From Litorimonas sp039975855 (GTDB taxonomy: Bacteria; Pseudomonadota; Alphaproteobacteria; Caulobacterales; Maricaulaceae), in assembly GCA_039975855.1 (NCBI GenBank), contig JBDWGH010000004.1, forward strand, positions 372,001-436,000: DNA of 64,000 nt. The letters are read 5' to 3'. Numbering within the stretch: the stretch's first letter is position 1; the number at the start of each line of letters is the position of its first letter. Shown here piece by piece: positions 24,631-34,074 of the stretch. The position numbers were made by a program, and so were the translations under genes. The notes under the pieces are model-generated. The model did no database searches and was not told the DNA's origin. It saw only the letters and a list, made by a program, of their open reading frames with translations.

Positions 24631-27423
24631 CTAGAACTTCTTGGAGACCGTGAAGTTATAGGTCGTACCGTAATCTTCGCGGCGGCGAACAAAATCTTCG
24701 CCCGCGGCCGTTGTATTCGTCGTTCTGAACGGTTCATCTGTGATGTTGTAAACTTCGAAATTAATTGACGTTCCGTCGATAAACTCACCGAAGCGGTCAT
24801 CGAAATCATATCCGATTTGGGCATCCAAAATGGTTTCTGACAATGCTTTTGCCCCGATGTTCTGACCGTTAAATTGCAGAATTTCCGCTTGGAAACCGCT
24901 TCGATATCGCGCGTTCAGTCGAGCTCGGAAACCGCTCTTTTCATAGTATATTTCACCAGATGCTGTTTCAGAAGAGTAACCAGGAATGTCTACGCTATTC
25001 CCATTAAACTCAACACTTGCATCGCTGTAAGTAAACGCAGCGTTGACGCCGAAGCCCGATAGGAACTCATTGTCGATCAGATCCTCGAAAGGTAGTCGGA
25101 CTGCGACTTCTACGCCAGCCAACTCACCTGTACCGACATTGGCTGGCCCGCCGACATTGATAAAGGCTGCGTTGGGGTTTGCCGCCACAAAATCCGCGCC
25201 CAAGAATTGGGATGCTAAACCAGCGTCGCTTATGATCGTATTCGACCCCTGAACGTAATCATCAATATCTTTCACAAAACCGGCGATCGAAATGGCGCCA
25301 GCGGGAGAGAAGTAATATTCGGCAGAAACGTCGCCATAAGTAGTCTCGTAAGGGCGCAAGAATGGGTTACCGCCTCCGAATGACAAACATGTGTTTGTCG
25401 TAGCAGCACTAACATTTCCAAATGAATCAGGCAGTCCGTCACCGTCAGTATCCGGACACACCAATGCGCTAGAGCTCACGCCTAAATTTGCCGAAAGATC
25501 GTTTATCTGCGGGCGAGAAATCGCCTTACCCGCGCCAACCCGAAGCACTAGGTCTTCTGAAGCATCAAACGATAAGTTTAACGTTGGCAACCAGTGCTCA
25601 AATTCATCACCGAGCGTGCTCTGCGTACCAGCAATCGGTCCAAAGGAGCCAAATTGACCGGTCGATTCTTGATCTGTCTTAACGTATTGAATGCCAAGGT
25701 TACCGTTAATTCGTGACCCCTCTTCTCCAAGCTCCAACATACCGTAAAGAGTGGTGACGTTCTCTTGAATATCGACTGTCGTCGTCGCGAATTGGTCCAG
25801 ACGATAAGTACCGTTGTCAATTAAATCGGACGGATCATATGCGACAATATCAAAGCCGATGGAGCCACTATCTGTTGACCCAATGACGTTCGTGATCGGC
25901 GCGGTATTGTCGGTAAAACCATTGCCCGCTCGCAGCGCCGCTGGAATATCACTCGTTGATTTTTCACGGCCAGTGAAAAGGGCGCCAGCCACAATACCGT
26001 CAATGAACGGCAAGTCGACGTCGCGAGTGACTTCAGCACGAAGCTGGGTCAACTCATCTTCGACCTCATTGTTACGAATGAAGCCAACTTGGCCCCACCC
26101 GCCGGGGTCGGTTAGGAAAAGAGAGGACGCATCCGTGTAATCGCGACCTGTCGCAATTGAGTACTCACCACTAGATGGGGTAGTGAATGTGAAGTTATCA
26201 CGGAAGTTGGGATTAAAGTTATCAGGTCCGTATAAAATATTGTTGCCGAGACCAGCGTAGCTTTCATAGTCGACCCCATTGGATGAAACAGCGGAATATC
26301 CGGCATCGAACATGACACGGGTCTTCTCGCCTATTCCAAATTCAACATTTCCTCCCAAAGCGTAAATCTCTGCTTCATTACCTTGCGTATCTGTCCGCAA
26401 GATAGCGGGGTTTTGGGTATATGAGACGGAGTCCACAAAAGGACCTGTTCCGGTAAAGCCCGTTACGGTCGGCGGATTGTCGCCTGTCCAGGCTGTCGCA
26501 AGCGGAGTTTCCACACCCCGGAAGATACCCGTGTCATCAAAGTCAGAATAAAAGCCATCAAACGTAAACGAGATATCCGCTGCTGGATCAAATTGTAGAG
26601 TACCTGCAATAGAGGTGCGTTCAAAATCACGCGATTCAACGCCTTGGCGTGGATTGTCCAATGGGTAGGCCGTATTTGTTCCAGGCAGCAACCCCGTGCC
26701 TTGCGTCTTTAAGTCCCGTTGGAAAATTTGAGTGGGATTAGATTGATGCGTGATGCCGAGAGTCAAACCAATCGTTTCTGCGTCGTTACGGAAAGTACCT
26801 GATCCAAAAAGACGGTAACCATCTGCGCCAAAATCTGGATTTAGGTCACCATTATCGTTGACCACATATTTGCCGGAAACAACAAAACCTTCATCAGTTT
26901 CAAGCGGCTTACGTGTGCGCAAATCGACCGCACCCGCAATACCCGTAGCCGCGAGGCGTGCATCAGATGTTTTATAGACGACACCCTGCCCGATAAGTTC
27001 GGATGGGAACTGATCGAATTCAACGCCGCGATTTCCGCTCGTGGAAACAACTTCGCGCCCGTTTAGAAGCGCCAAAGAGAATTGCGGGCCAAGGCCACGA
27101 ATTGAAATGGATTGGGCACGACCCCGAACACGCTGAGCGGTAACACCTGGAAGGCGCGCTAGCGAGTCAGCGATCGAGACGTCCGGAAGTTTACCAATAT
27201 CTTCCGCCGTAATAGCCTCGATGATGGATCCGCTTTCACGCTTGAGCTTGAGACTGTCTTCGATGGACTGCCGAATACCAGTCGTCACAACAATATCTTC
27301 CGCTTCTTCCTCAGTAACATCTTGAGCAAAAGCTGGTGCCGCGCTCATCAACATCGCAATTGAAGCACTTCCCATCAGAAGCTGGCGACTCAGCGGTGAC
27401 AATTCGATCATCGACTTTTTCAT
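24631..27423 (-). CDS. TonB-dependent receptor, Caulobacter/Xanthomonas type, probable maltodextrin importer
   Basis: A 930-aa outer-membrane receptor. I start it at ATG 27423, which follows a GGGAAAA and opens a normal signal sequence (MKKSMIELSPLSRQLLMGSA...AFAQ); the frame is open 38 codons further up. A TonB box lies in EAEDIVVTTG. The plug domain has DIGKLPDVSIADSLARLPG and ISIRGLGPQFSLALLNGREV, the hallmark of the large receptor group (TIGR01782) that includes the maltodextrin receptor MalA of Caulobacter. The beta-barrel ends in the terminal aromatic NFTVSKKF. Flanked by amylases and under a TTGCAA-type operator region, it likely moves starch oligosaccharides across the outer membrane. 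Confidence 0.92.
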   Translation of the reverse strand: MKKSMIELSPLSRQLLMGSASIAMLMSAAPAFAQDVTEEEAEDIVVTTGIRQSIEDSLKLKRESGSIIEAITAEDIGKLPDVSIADSLARLPGVTAQRVRGRAQSISIRGLGPQFSLALLNGREVVSTSGNRGVEFDQFPSELIGQGVVYKTSDARLAATGIAGAVDLRTRKPLETDEGFVVSGKYVVNDNGDLNPDFGADGYRLFGSGTFRNDAETIGLTLGITHQSNPTQIFQRDLKTQGTGLLPGTNTAYPLDNPRQGVESRDFERTSIAGTLQFDPAADISFTFDGFYSDFDDTGIFRGVETPLATAWTGDNPPTVTGFTGTGPFVDSVSYTQNPAILRTDTQGNEAEIYALGGNVEFGIGEKTRVMFDAGYSAVSSNGVDYESYAGLGNNILYGPDNFNPNFRDNFTFTTPSSGEYSIATGRDYTDASSLFLTDPGGWGQVGFIRNNEVEDELTQLRAEVTRDVDLPFIDGIVAGALFTGREKSTSDIPAALRAGNGFTDNTAPITNVIGSTDSGSIGFDIVAYDPSDLIDNGTYRLDQFATTTVDIQENVTTLYGMLELGEEGSRINGNLGIQYVKTDQESTGQFGSFGPIAGTQSTLGDEFEHWLPTLNLSFDASEDLVLRVGAGKAISRPQINDLSANLGVSSSALVCPDTDGDGLPDSFGNVSAATTNTCLSFGGGNPFLRPYETTYGDVSAEYYFSPAGAISIAGFVKDIDDYVQGSNTIISDAGLASQFLGADFVAANPNAAFINVGGPANVGTGELAGVEVAVRLPFEDLIDNEFLSGFGVNAAFTYSDASVEFNGNSVDIPGYSSETASGEIYYEKSGFRARLNARYRSGFQAEILQFNGQNIGAKALSETILDAQIGYDFDDRFGEFIDGTSINFEVYNITDEPFRTTNTTAAGEDFVRRREDYGTTYNFTVSKKF

Positions 27424-27527
27424 TTGTTTTCCCTTTTCATTACGCCGTTTATTTTGGTCGGCGCTATTCTCGTTCAGGGCATCAAATTCTCTTTGGAAAA
27501 ACCCCGTTGAAATTTCCTTACACTTTT

Positions 27528-27545
27528 TTGCAATCATTTTGCAAA
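27528..27545. promoter_or_regulatory. Operator-like pair of TTGCAA hexamers
   Basis: TTGCAA at 27528-27533 and TTTTGCAAA at 27537-27545, 105-122 bp before the receptor start. Same core as the sites at 21395 and 21453. Confidence 0.45.
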
Positions 27546-27645
27546 TATTTTATTCGACTGACCGAAATTCTATCAAAAATGTGGCATTTAGGTCACAAAT
27601 ACTGGATTTTTCCGAGATTTTTGACCCGAACATGCGATTTTTTAA

Positions 27646-27673
27646 TGCAAATTTTTGCAAAAAGACTTGCAAG
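27646..27673. promoter_or_regulatory. Operator-like inverted repeat TGCAAATTTTTGCA plus CTTGCAAG
   Basis: TGCAAA and TTTGCA separated by TT (27646-27659), followed by CTTGCAAG (27666-27673), about 80-105 bp before the amylase start. Likely part of the same regulon as the other TTGCAA sites. Confidence 0.45.
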
Positions 27674-27751
27674 AAGCTTTGTTTTGTAGATAAAAGACTC
27701 GAGAACAGATCGGGAAACACAACCGCCCGACCGCCTAAAAGAGACTCATTA

Positions 27752-29665
27752 ATGAAACACACAGCCATACGATCTTTTTGCGCTGCCCTGTTACTTGGGG
27801 GCTCTCTGTTATCTGTTTCCGCCTGTGCGCCATCCGTTGATGCCCAATCGCTAGACACGAATCCCGTCTCGTCAGCTGTGAAACTTGATCGTATCCCTCA
27901 AGATGAGATTGTTTATTTTGTCCTGCCGGACAGATTTGAAAATGGTGATGTCTCTAATGACACTGGGGGCTTCCCTGGTGATGCGCTTCAGCATGGTTTC
28001 GATCCAACCAACAAAGCCTTCTATCTTGGTGGAGACCTGAAGGGTCTCACGGACCGTTTGGATTATATCCAAGGCCTAGGGACCACCGCGATCTGGCTAG
28101 GACCCATTTTCAAGAACAAGCCCGTCCAAGGCGGGCCCGGTCAAGAGAGTTCAGGCTATCACGGATATTGGATAACGGATTTTACGGCGCCTGACCCCCA
28201 TTTAGGAACGAAGGAAGACCTAAAGACATTTGTCGATGCCGTTCACGCGCGCGGCATGAAAGTCTATATGGACATTATCACGAACCATACCGCCGACGTC
28301 ATTAGCTATCGGGAGTGCTATGATCCTGACTATTCCGGCGCGGACAAAATAACGGGCGTCTGCAAATACCGCTCTGTTGCGGATTACCCTTGGACAACAA
28401 AGGGAGGCCCAACTGGCGCGACGATAAATGCAGGATTCTTGGGTGACGCACCGCACGTACATACTTCAGAGAATTTTTCGAAACTCACTAATCCCAACTA
28501 TGCCTACACACCCTATATCCCGGCCGGCGAAGAAAATGTGAAAACGCCAGCCTGGTTGAACGACCTTCAATATTACCACAATCGAGGAGAAACGACCTGG
28601 GCAGGAGAAAACTCCCTCTATGGCGATTTTGCAGGCTTGGACGATCTGTTCACAGCACACCCACGTGTCGTAGAAGGCATGATCGATATCTTCAAAGATT
28701 GGATCACGGAGTACGGAATAGATGGGTATCGAATTGATACCACTCGTCACGTTAATCCTGAATTCTGGCAACAATTCCTACCCGCAATGAAAGAACATGC
28801 CGCAAGTTTGGGTAACCCAAACTTCTATATGTTTGGGGAGGTTTACGACCCAGACCCGGGCGCATTGGCGCGGTTCACGACGGTGGATGGTTTCGACCAA
28901 GTCCTGGATTTTGGATTCCAAGCTGCAGTTTTTGATGTCGTTTCCGGCAAGGAGCCTACATCACGCCTAGACACGTTTTTACGTGCCGACGACGTTTACG
29001 GCCCCGGTGCAGAAAAAGGGCTAAATCAACCAACCTTTCTCGGCAATCACGATATGGGACGTTTCTCAGGATTATTGAAAGCCGAAAAGCCGGGCATTAG
29101 CCAAGCAGAACTATTAGCTCGCACTAAGCTTGGACATGGCATGATGATGACCATGCGCGGCGTTCCCGTTATTTATTCCGGCAGCGAACAAGGCTTTGTT
29201 TCAGATGGCGGGGATCAGCTTGCACGCGAAACACTCTTCCCAAGCCTCGTAGATGTCTACAATGATAATGATCTCATCGGGACTGACGCTACGACGGCCC
29301 AATCAAACTTTGATACGGAGCATCCTCTCTACCGATACATCGCCGATATGTCAGCGCTGAGGACCAACCATTTGAGTTTTCGACGCGGTGCAATGGAAAC
29401 ACGTTTGACGGAATTGGATGGGCATGCCTTTGCTTTTTCACGTTTCGATCCAATTGACGGTTTGGAGTACCTTGTGGTCGCGAATATCTCGTCAAAGCCA
29501 CGCACTGTGAATACCCGCGTCGAACCAAACACGACCGAGTTCAGTCCTTTGATGGGAGAATGCCCATCGAAAACTGCGACCATGGCGACGGCGACTGTAA
29601 CGGTGCCAGCTTTTGGATTAACAGTTTGCAAAGGCAATGGCCGAGCGGAGCGACACATCAAATGA
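27752..29665 (+). CDS. GH13 alpha-amylase lipoprotein
   Basis: A 637-aa family 13 glucanase. Start ATG 27752 opens a lipoprotein signal with lipobox cysteine 25 (SVSAC); the frame is open 71 codons further up without coding character. The barrel begins at YFVLPDRFENGDVSND, a form seen in bacterial neopullulanase/cyclomaltodextrinase-like and SusG-like enzymes. Catalytic motifs: GYRIDTTRHV (nucleophile Asp), MFGEVYDPD (acid/base Glu) and LGNHDMGRF. It should cut starch or long maltodextrin at the cell surface or in the periplasm. The stop overlaps the next GH13 gene by 4 nt. Confidence 0.92.
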   Translation: MKHTAIRSFCAALLLGGSLLSVSACAPSVDAQSLDTNPVSSAVKLDRIPQDEIVYFVLPDRFENGDVSNDTGGFPGDALQHGFDPTNKAFYLGGDLKGLTDRLDYIQGLGTTAIWLGPIFKNKPVQGGPGQESSGYHGYWITDFTAPDPHLGTKEDLKTFVDAVHARGMKVYMDIITNHTADVISYRECYDPDYSGADKITGVCKYRSVADYPWTTKGGPTGATINAGFLGDAPHVHTSENFSKLTNPNYAYTPYIPAGEENVKTPAWLNDLQYYHNRGETTWAGENSLYGDFAGLDDLFTAHPRVVEGMIDIFKDWITEYGIDGYRIDTTRHVNPEFWQQFLPAMKEHAASLGNPNFYMFGEVYDPDPGALARFTTVDGFDQVLDFGFQAAVFDVVSGKEPTSRLDTFLRADDVYGPGAEKGLNQPTFLGNHDMGRFSGLLKAEKPGISQAELLARTKLGHGMMMTMRGVPVIYSGSEQGFVSDGGDQLARETLFPSLVDVYNDNDLIGTDATTAQSNFDTEHPLYRYIADMSALRTNHLSFRRGAMETRLTELDGHAFAFSRFDPIDGLEYLVVANISSKPRTVNTRVEPNTTEFSPLMGECPSKTATMATATVTVPAFGLTVCKGNGRAERHIK

Positions 29666-31299
29666 GTGAGGGAGTCGATACACTTGTTGTCGAAGACGTT
29701 TCTCCGTCTTTCGCCTCCTCAGACGACGCGCAATGGTGGAAAGGCGCGCTGATTTATCAAATCTACCCGCGTAGCTTCCAAGATACAAATGGGGACGGTA
29801 TAGGCGACTTACCTGGCATAACCAAACGCTTGGATTATATCGCCTCCCTAGGCGTATCCTGTGTATGGATTAGCCCATTCTTCACGTCACCTATGGCAGA
29901 TTATGGGTATGATGTTTCGGATTTCTGTGATGTAGATCCGGTCTTTGGAACATTGTCCGACTTCGACACGCTCATCAAAAAAGCCCACTCACTTGGCCTG
30001 AAAGTCATTATCGACCAAGTCTATAGCCATACATCTGATCAGCATGCATGGTTTAGCGAAAGTCGGTCCTCCCGAGACAATGATAAAGCCGATTGGTATG
30101 TCTGGGCAGATGCACAAGCTGACGGAACGCCACCGAATAATTGGCAATCTGTTTTTGGAATGGGCGCTTGGCAATGGGATGCACGGCGTGGTCAGTATTA
30201 TTTGCATAATTTCTTGGTTGAGCAACCAGATCTGAATCTTCACAACCCAGTTGTTCAAGATGCAATTCTGGACGTCACTCAATTTTGGTTGGATCGCGGC
30301 GTAGATGGTTTCCGCATCGACGCCTTAAACTTTGCGATGCACGATCGCAATCTTCGCGACAATCCTATTGAGACAGAGTTTAAACGCCCGCCAACACGGC
30401 CCTTTGATTTCCAACGTCATGAAATGAATATGAGCCAGCCAGAGCTTTTGCCATTTATTGAACGGATTGGTGATGTGATCCGCAAATCTGGCGGAGAGAA
30501 ATTTACTGTTGCTGAAGTGGGCGGTCCTCGTCCGCTCGCTGAGATGAAATCTTTTACTCAAGGCGGTCGCCGCCTCAGTTCCGCATATGCGTTCGACTAT
30601 CTTTATGCAGAACAAATTACAGCCGATCTTGTACGCAAAACCCAAAATCAATGGCCCGGTACACCGGGTGAAGGTTGGCCAAGTTGGGCCTTTGAAAATC
30701 ATGATGCTCCTCGTGCTGTAACCCGTTGGAAAGGATCAAATCCATCAGATCAATATTCGAAACTTTTAGCATTGTTGATGGCCGGCCTACGCGGAAACGG
30801 ATTTATTTATTACGGCGAAGAACTTGGCCTCGAGCAAGGTGAGATTGGCTTTGATGACCTGAAAGACCCTGAGGCGATTTCTAATTGGCCCGAAACCTTA
30901 GGGCGGGATGGTGCTAGAACGCCAATGCCGTGGGACGGCAAAACAAATAGCTATGCCGGCTTTTCGGAAGCCAAACCTTGGCTCCCTCTGCAGGAGAAAC
31001 ACGCCACAGCTTCGGTCATGATTCAGTCCCAAGACCCAAACAGCGTTCTGAATTTCACCAAAGGCGCTATCGCACTTCGAAATGCCTGCGAAATTTTACG
31101 GCAAGGAACAATTCAATTTCCGAGCCAGGGCGATTTACTGATTTTTGATCGTGAGTATCAAGGAAAAACGCGTCGATGCGTTTTCAATTTAGGCGAAACA
31201 GATTTAGCTTACGACGGGACGATAAGCGCTCAAATGTCGGTCGGACAAATCGGCGAAGTGATAGGTGCGGGCTCTGGATTTATTAGTTCCGCGAATTAG
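29662..31299 (+). CDS. GH13 oligo-alpha-glucosidase, cytoplasmic
   Basis: A 545-aa family 13 enzyme starting at ATG 29662 (ATGA overlap with the amylase stop); no signal peptide. The opening LIYQIYPRSFQDTNGDGIGDLPGI includes the calcium-binding DxNxDGxGD pattern of oligo-1,6-glucosidase-like and alpha-glucosidase enzymes. Catalytic stretches: VDGFRIDALNF, KFTVAEVGG and FENHDAPR. It probably splits imported maltose and short maltodextrins to glucose, working after the TonB receptor and the MFS transporter. The last 4 nt overlap the stop of the convergent LacI gene. Confidence 0.92.
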   Translation: MSEGVDTLVVEDVSPSFASSDDAQWWKGALIYQIYPRSFQDTNGDGIGDLPGITKRLDYIASLGVSCVWISPFFTSPMADYGYDVSDFCDVDPVFGTLSDFDTLIKKAHSLGLKVIIDQVYSHTSDQHAWFSESRSSRDNDKADWYVWADAQADGTPPNNWQSVFGMGAWQWDARRGQYYLHNFLVEQPDLNLHNPVVQDAILDVTQFWLDRGVDGFRIDALNFAMHDRNLRDNPIETEFKRPPTRPFDFQRHEMNMSQPELLPFIERIGDVIRKSGGEKFTVAEVGGPRPLAEMKSFTQGGRRLSSAYAFDYLYAEQITADLVRKTQNQWPGTPGEGWPSWAFENHDAPRAVTRWKGSNPSDQYSKLLALLMAGLRGNGFIYYGEELGLEQGEIGFDDLKDPEAISNWPETLGRDGARTPMPWDGKTNSYAGFSEAKPWLPLQEKHATASVMIQSQDPNSVLNFTKGAIALRNACEILRQGTIQFPSQGDLLIFDREYQGKTRRCVFNLGETDLAYDGTISAQMSVGQIGEVIGAGSGFISSAN

Positions 31300-32306
31300 G
31301 CGCCGCAGCTCTCGCGTTGAATTAATTCGGTGGGCAAACGTTCCGTTTGCATATCATCTGGAGTCTCAGCATTCAGGAGCTTCATTACCATGAGGCGCCC
31401 TGCGAGCGGCAGGTCCTGCCCAATCGTCGTCAGCGGCGGCTCTATATATCTCGCGAGTTGAATATCGTCATAACCTACAACGGCCACATCGCCAGGCACC
31501 GTTCGCCCGTGTTTTCGCAAGGCCCTGATAACACCAATTGCGATGAGGTCCGAACTACAAACGGCGGCATCGAAATCAGTGCCGCGGCGTATCAAAGCAT
31601 GCATTGAATTTGCTGCAGACTCAATTTCGAAATGCGCCGGGAAAACGAGACTAGGGTCAAAGGTTAATCCGGCTTGCTCTAAGGCCGTTTTATACCCCTC
31701 AAACCGCTGATTAATTTCGGGAGCTTTGGTATCCCCGAAAAAAGCAATCCGTCGACGTCCTAGGCGGGCTAAATGTGCCGTTGCTTTACGGCCTCCGCGA
31801 ATATTATCTGACCCAACGGACGCATATTCTTGTCCACGCAATTCTCCACCCCAAACGATAAATTTCATCGGATGACCAACCAGGCGGTTAAGCCGCTCAT
31901 GCAGAAAGCTCTGCCCTAGAAAGATGATTCCCTCGCACCGTGAACTATCCATTAAACGAGATAAATCATCATAGTTTTGAGGGTCGGTGTGACTCACCAG
32001 ATAGTCACATTGTAGCGACCGAGCGGCCTCCCCAATACCACCCAATAGCTCCTGGAAAAACGGATCGAGCAACCAACCATCACGACCTTGCGGCTTCGGG
32101 ACAATTATCGAGATCGTCGCTTCAGCGGATGAATTCGCGCTAACCGGTAGGGCGCGCATATTATACCCTTGCGCACGTGCGAGATCCCAAATTCGGCGTT
32201 TTGTTTCGTTATTGACCACGGGGTTATCGGCCAGCGCTCGTGACACAGTCGCGATAGAAACACCCGCCTCTTTGGCGATGTCATCCAATCTGACTTTTTT
32301 GACCAT
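31296..32306 (-). CDS. LacI-family transcriptional regulator of the starch locus
   Basis: A 336-aa repressor. The helix-turn-helix and hinge occupy the first 60 residues (LDDIAKEAGVSIATVSRALAD), followed by the periplasmic-binding-protein-like ligand domain. Its start lies 3 nt after the MFS transporter stop, so the two form one operon. By position it is the expected maltose/maltodextrin-responsive regulator of the neighbouring enzymes, and the TTGCAA palindromes in the three promoter gaps are its probable targets. The ligand is inferred from neighbours. Confidence 0.92.
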   Translation of the reverse strand: MVKKVRLDDIAKEAGVSIATVSRALADNPVVNNETKRRIWDLARAQGYNMRALPVSANSSAEATISIIVPKPQGRDGWLLDPFFQELLGGIGEAARSLQCDYLVSHTDPQNYDDLSRLMDSSRCEGIIFLGQSFLHERLNRLVGHPMKFIVWGGELRGQEYASVGSDNIRGGRKATAHLARLGRRRIAFFGDTKAPEINQRFEGYKTALEQAGLTFDPSLVFPAHFEIESAANSMHALIRRGTDFDAAVCSSDLIAIGVIRALRKHGRTVPGDVAVVGYDDIQLARYIEPPLTTIGQDLPLAGRLMVMKLLNAETPDDMQTERLPTELIQRESCGA

Positions 32307-32309
32307 TCT

Positions 32310-33848
32310 TTATTCAGCCTCTTTATACGGCACAAAAACTAGCAAAAATGCTCCGATCATCATCACACATCCCGCAATAACCAATGTGAGGACAGATTCT
32401 CCGCCTAATACCTTGGTGAGCACTGTTCCCATAATTGTCCCGACAATCAACTGCGGAATGACAATGAAGTAGTTAAATATACCCATATATGTCCCCATCC
32501 GTTCAGCAGGCAAAGCATCTGCAAGGATGGCGTAGGGTAAAGTTAAGACACAAGCCCATACGATTCCGATACCGATTGCACTCAACCAAAACAGATTTGG
32601 CGGAAGCTGCCAGATCGAAATAAACGATAGACCTCCAACAATAAGCGACAAAGCATAAGTGAGCTTTAGCCCGATGCTGCGCGTAATGAGCGGAATTAAA
32701 AGCGAAAATCCCCACGCCACTAAAGAATAAACAGCAAAGATATTATTCACTGCCAGTGACCCGTCTCCATAAGCCTGGGTCGAGGTATCCGTAGTCGCAA
32801 AGTGAAAAGATGTCACTGCAGGCTGAAGATATACCCACAGCGTGAAAAAAGCGAACCAAGAGCAAAATTGCACCAGCGCAAGACGCTTCATCAGAACGGG
32901 CATTGTCGCCAAATCATCCATTAAGATTCCGATCATGCCGGGAGCCCTTGCCGCTTTCAGGCGCAGCGCGTTATATCCCAATAGAACCGCTAATATGCCA
33001 ACCATAACAGCAAAAACAGAAAGTTGCCGCTCTGCCACATCAACCGCAATCAAACCAAACGTCAAGATGGACAGGGCTGCGAAGCCAATTGCCGCGATTC
33101 CAAATGAACGGGCGGGAGGAACAACGCGATCGGCCTGCCGGGCCAATGCAAGAGTGGATGTATCGGCTGACTCAAAATTCCGAAGCTCTTCTGAAGTATA
33201 TTCTTTTGACGTTAGGACCGTCCAAAGTACCGAAGCGAACAGAAGGATCGCACCTATAAGGAATGCGAGTTTCACACTATCAGGAACAGCTAAAGCTTCG
33301 GCGGTATTAGATGCCCCTAAAACGGTTGCCCACTCCGGTAATTTTGAACCGACATATCCTCCGGCCCCAATAAAAAAACCCTGGATCGCGTATCCAAGGG
33401 TGCGCTGTTTGGTGTTCAGATTATCCCCAACAAACGCTCGAAACGGCTCCATAGAAATGTTGATGGCACTATCAAGAATCCAAAGAGAACTGGCAGCTAT
33501 CCATAATGCCGAAGAATTAGGCATGAAAACGAGGGCGAAACTAGCCAGTAAGGCACCGAGAAGAAAATAAGGCCGACGTCGTCCAAATCGAGTCCAGGTT
33601 TTATCCGAAAAATACCCTACAATAGGCTGAATGACGAGCCCCGTAACAGGACCAGCCAACCAGTATAAAGCCAAGGTATCCGGTTCCGCACCTAAAGACG
33701 AAAAAATTCGAGACCCGTTAGCATTCTGTAGAGCGAACCCAATCTGCAAACCGAAAAATCCAATGGCCATGTTAAAAATGGACAATAATGGAAGGTTAGG
33801 TTTGAGCGACCCACGTGGGCTCGCAGTGTCATTTTCTACTGCAGTCAT
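32310..33848 (-). CDS. MFS sugar transporter, SLC45/GPH-like, probable maltose uptake
   Basis: A 512-aa inner-membrane carrier with about twelve helices. The loop 2-3 signature appears as GYFSDKTWTRFGRRRPYFLLG, close to sucrose/maltose proton symporters of the SLC45-like branch common in starch loci of Caulobacter and Xanthomonas relatives. It would bring periplasmic maltose or glucose oligomers to the cytoplasmic alpha-glucosidase. First gene of the transporter/LacI operon, with its own imperfect TTGCAA-type sites upstream. Confidence 0.88.
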   Translation of the reverse strand: MTAVENDTASPRGSLKPNLPLLSIFNMAIGFFGLQIGFALQNANGSRIFSSLGAEPDTLALYWLAGPVTGLVIQPIVGYFSDKTWTRFGRRRPYFLLGALLASFALVFMPNSSALWIAASSLWILDSAINISMEPFRAFVGDNLNTKQRTLGYAIQGFFIGAGGYVGSKLPEWATVLGASNTAEALAVPDSVKLAFLIGAILLFASVLWTVLTSKEYTSEELRNFESADTSTLALARQADRVVPPARSFGIAAIGFAALSILTFGLIAVDVAERQLSVFAVMVGILAVLLGYNALRLKAARAPGMIGILMDDLATMPVLMKRLALVQFCSWFAFFTLWVYLQPAVTSFHFATTDTSTQAYGDGSLAVNNIFAVYSLVAWGFSLLIPLITRSIGLKLTYALSLIVGGLSFISIWQLPPNLFWLSAIGIGIVWACVLTLPYAILADALPAERMGTYMGIFNYFIVIPQLIVGTIMGTVLTKVLGGESVLTLVIAGCVMMIGAFLLVFVPYKEAE

Positions 33849-33890
33849 GGATCTTCCCTAAACATTACTAGACGACATCATTGTAGTGTC

Positions 33891-33925
33891 GCAAATTTTT
33901 TACAAATTAATGCAATTTTTTACAC
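33891..33925. promoter_or_regulatory. Tandem GCAAATTTTTTACA / GCAATTTTTTACAC repeats before the MFS gene
   Basis: Two direct copies of GCAA(A)TTTTTTACA, at 33891-33905 and 33912-33925, start 43 bp before the transporter start codon. Each is a degenerate form of TTGCAAATTTTGCAA with TTTACA replacing the second half, so binding would be weaker. A candidate self-control site of the LacI gene. Confidence 0.4.
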
Positions 33926-34074
33926 ACTGGAGCAAGAGACAAATTTCTTTCCTAGTAAGTTAATTAATGTCCCGTGATGACCATCACGGATGGAATCGAA
34001 ATCATTGCATACTAGTCACCACGTGCCATTGGCCAGAATCCCGAAGCCGCACAACACAGCGCGAAAGGTAAATT

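Larger units (their letters stand above)
27424..27751. other. Divergent promoter region of receptor and amylase
   Basis: 328 bases without a gene, strongly AT-rich. It holds TTGCAA-type inverted repeats at 27528-27545 and 27646-27673, described separately. I place both gene starts inside longer open frames because signal peptides begin at 27423 and 27752. Confidence 0.6.

Noticed and set aside
32842..33570. Long plus-strand open frame of 242 codons
   Set aside because: It lies fully antisense to the MFS transporter, has a low-complexity Lys/Arg/Thr-rich composition and no ribosome site; a shadow of codon bias.
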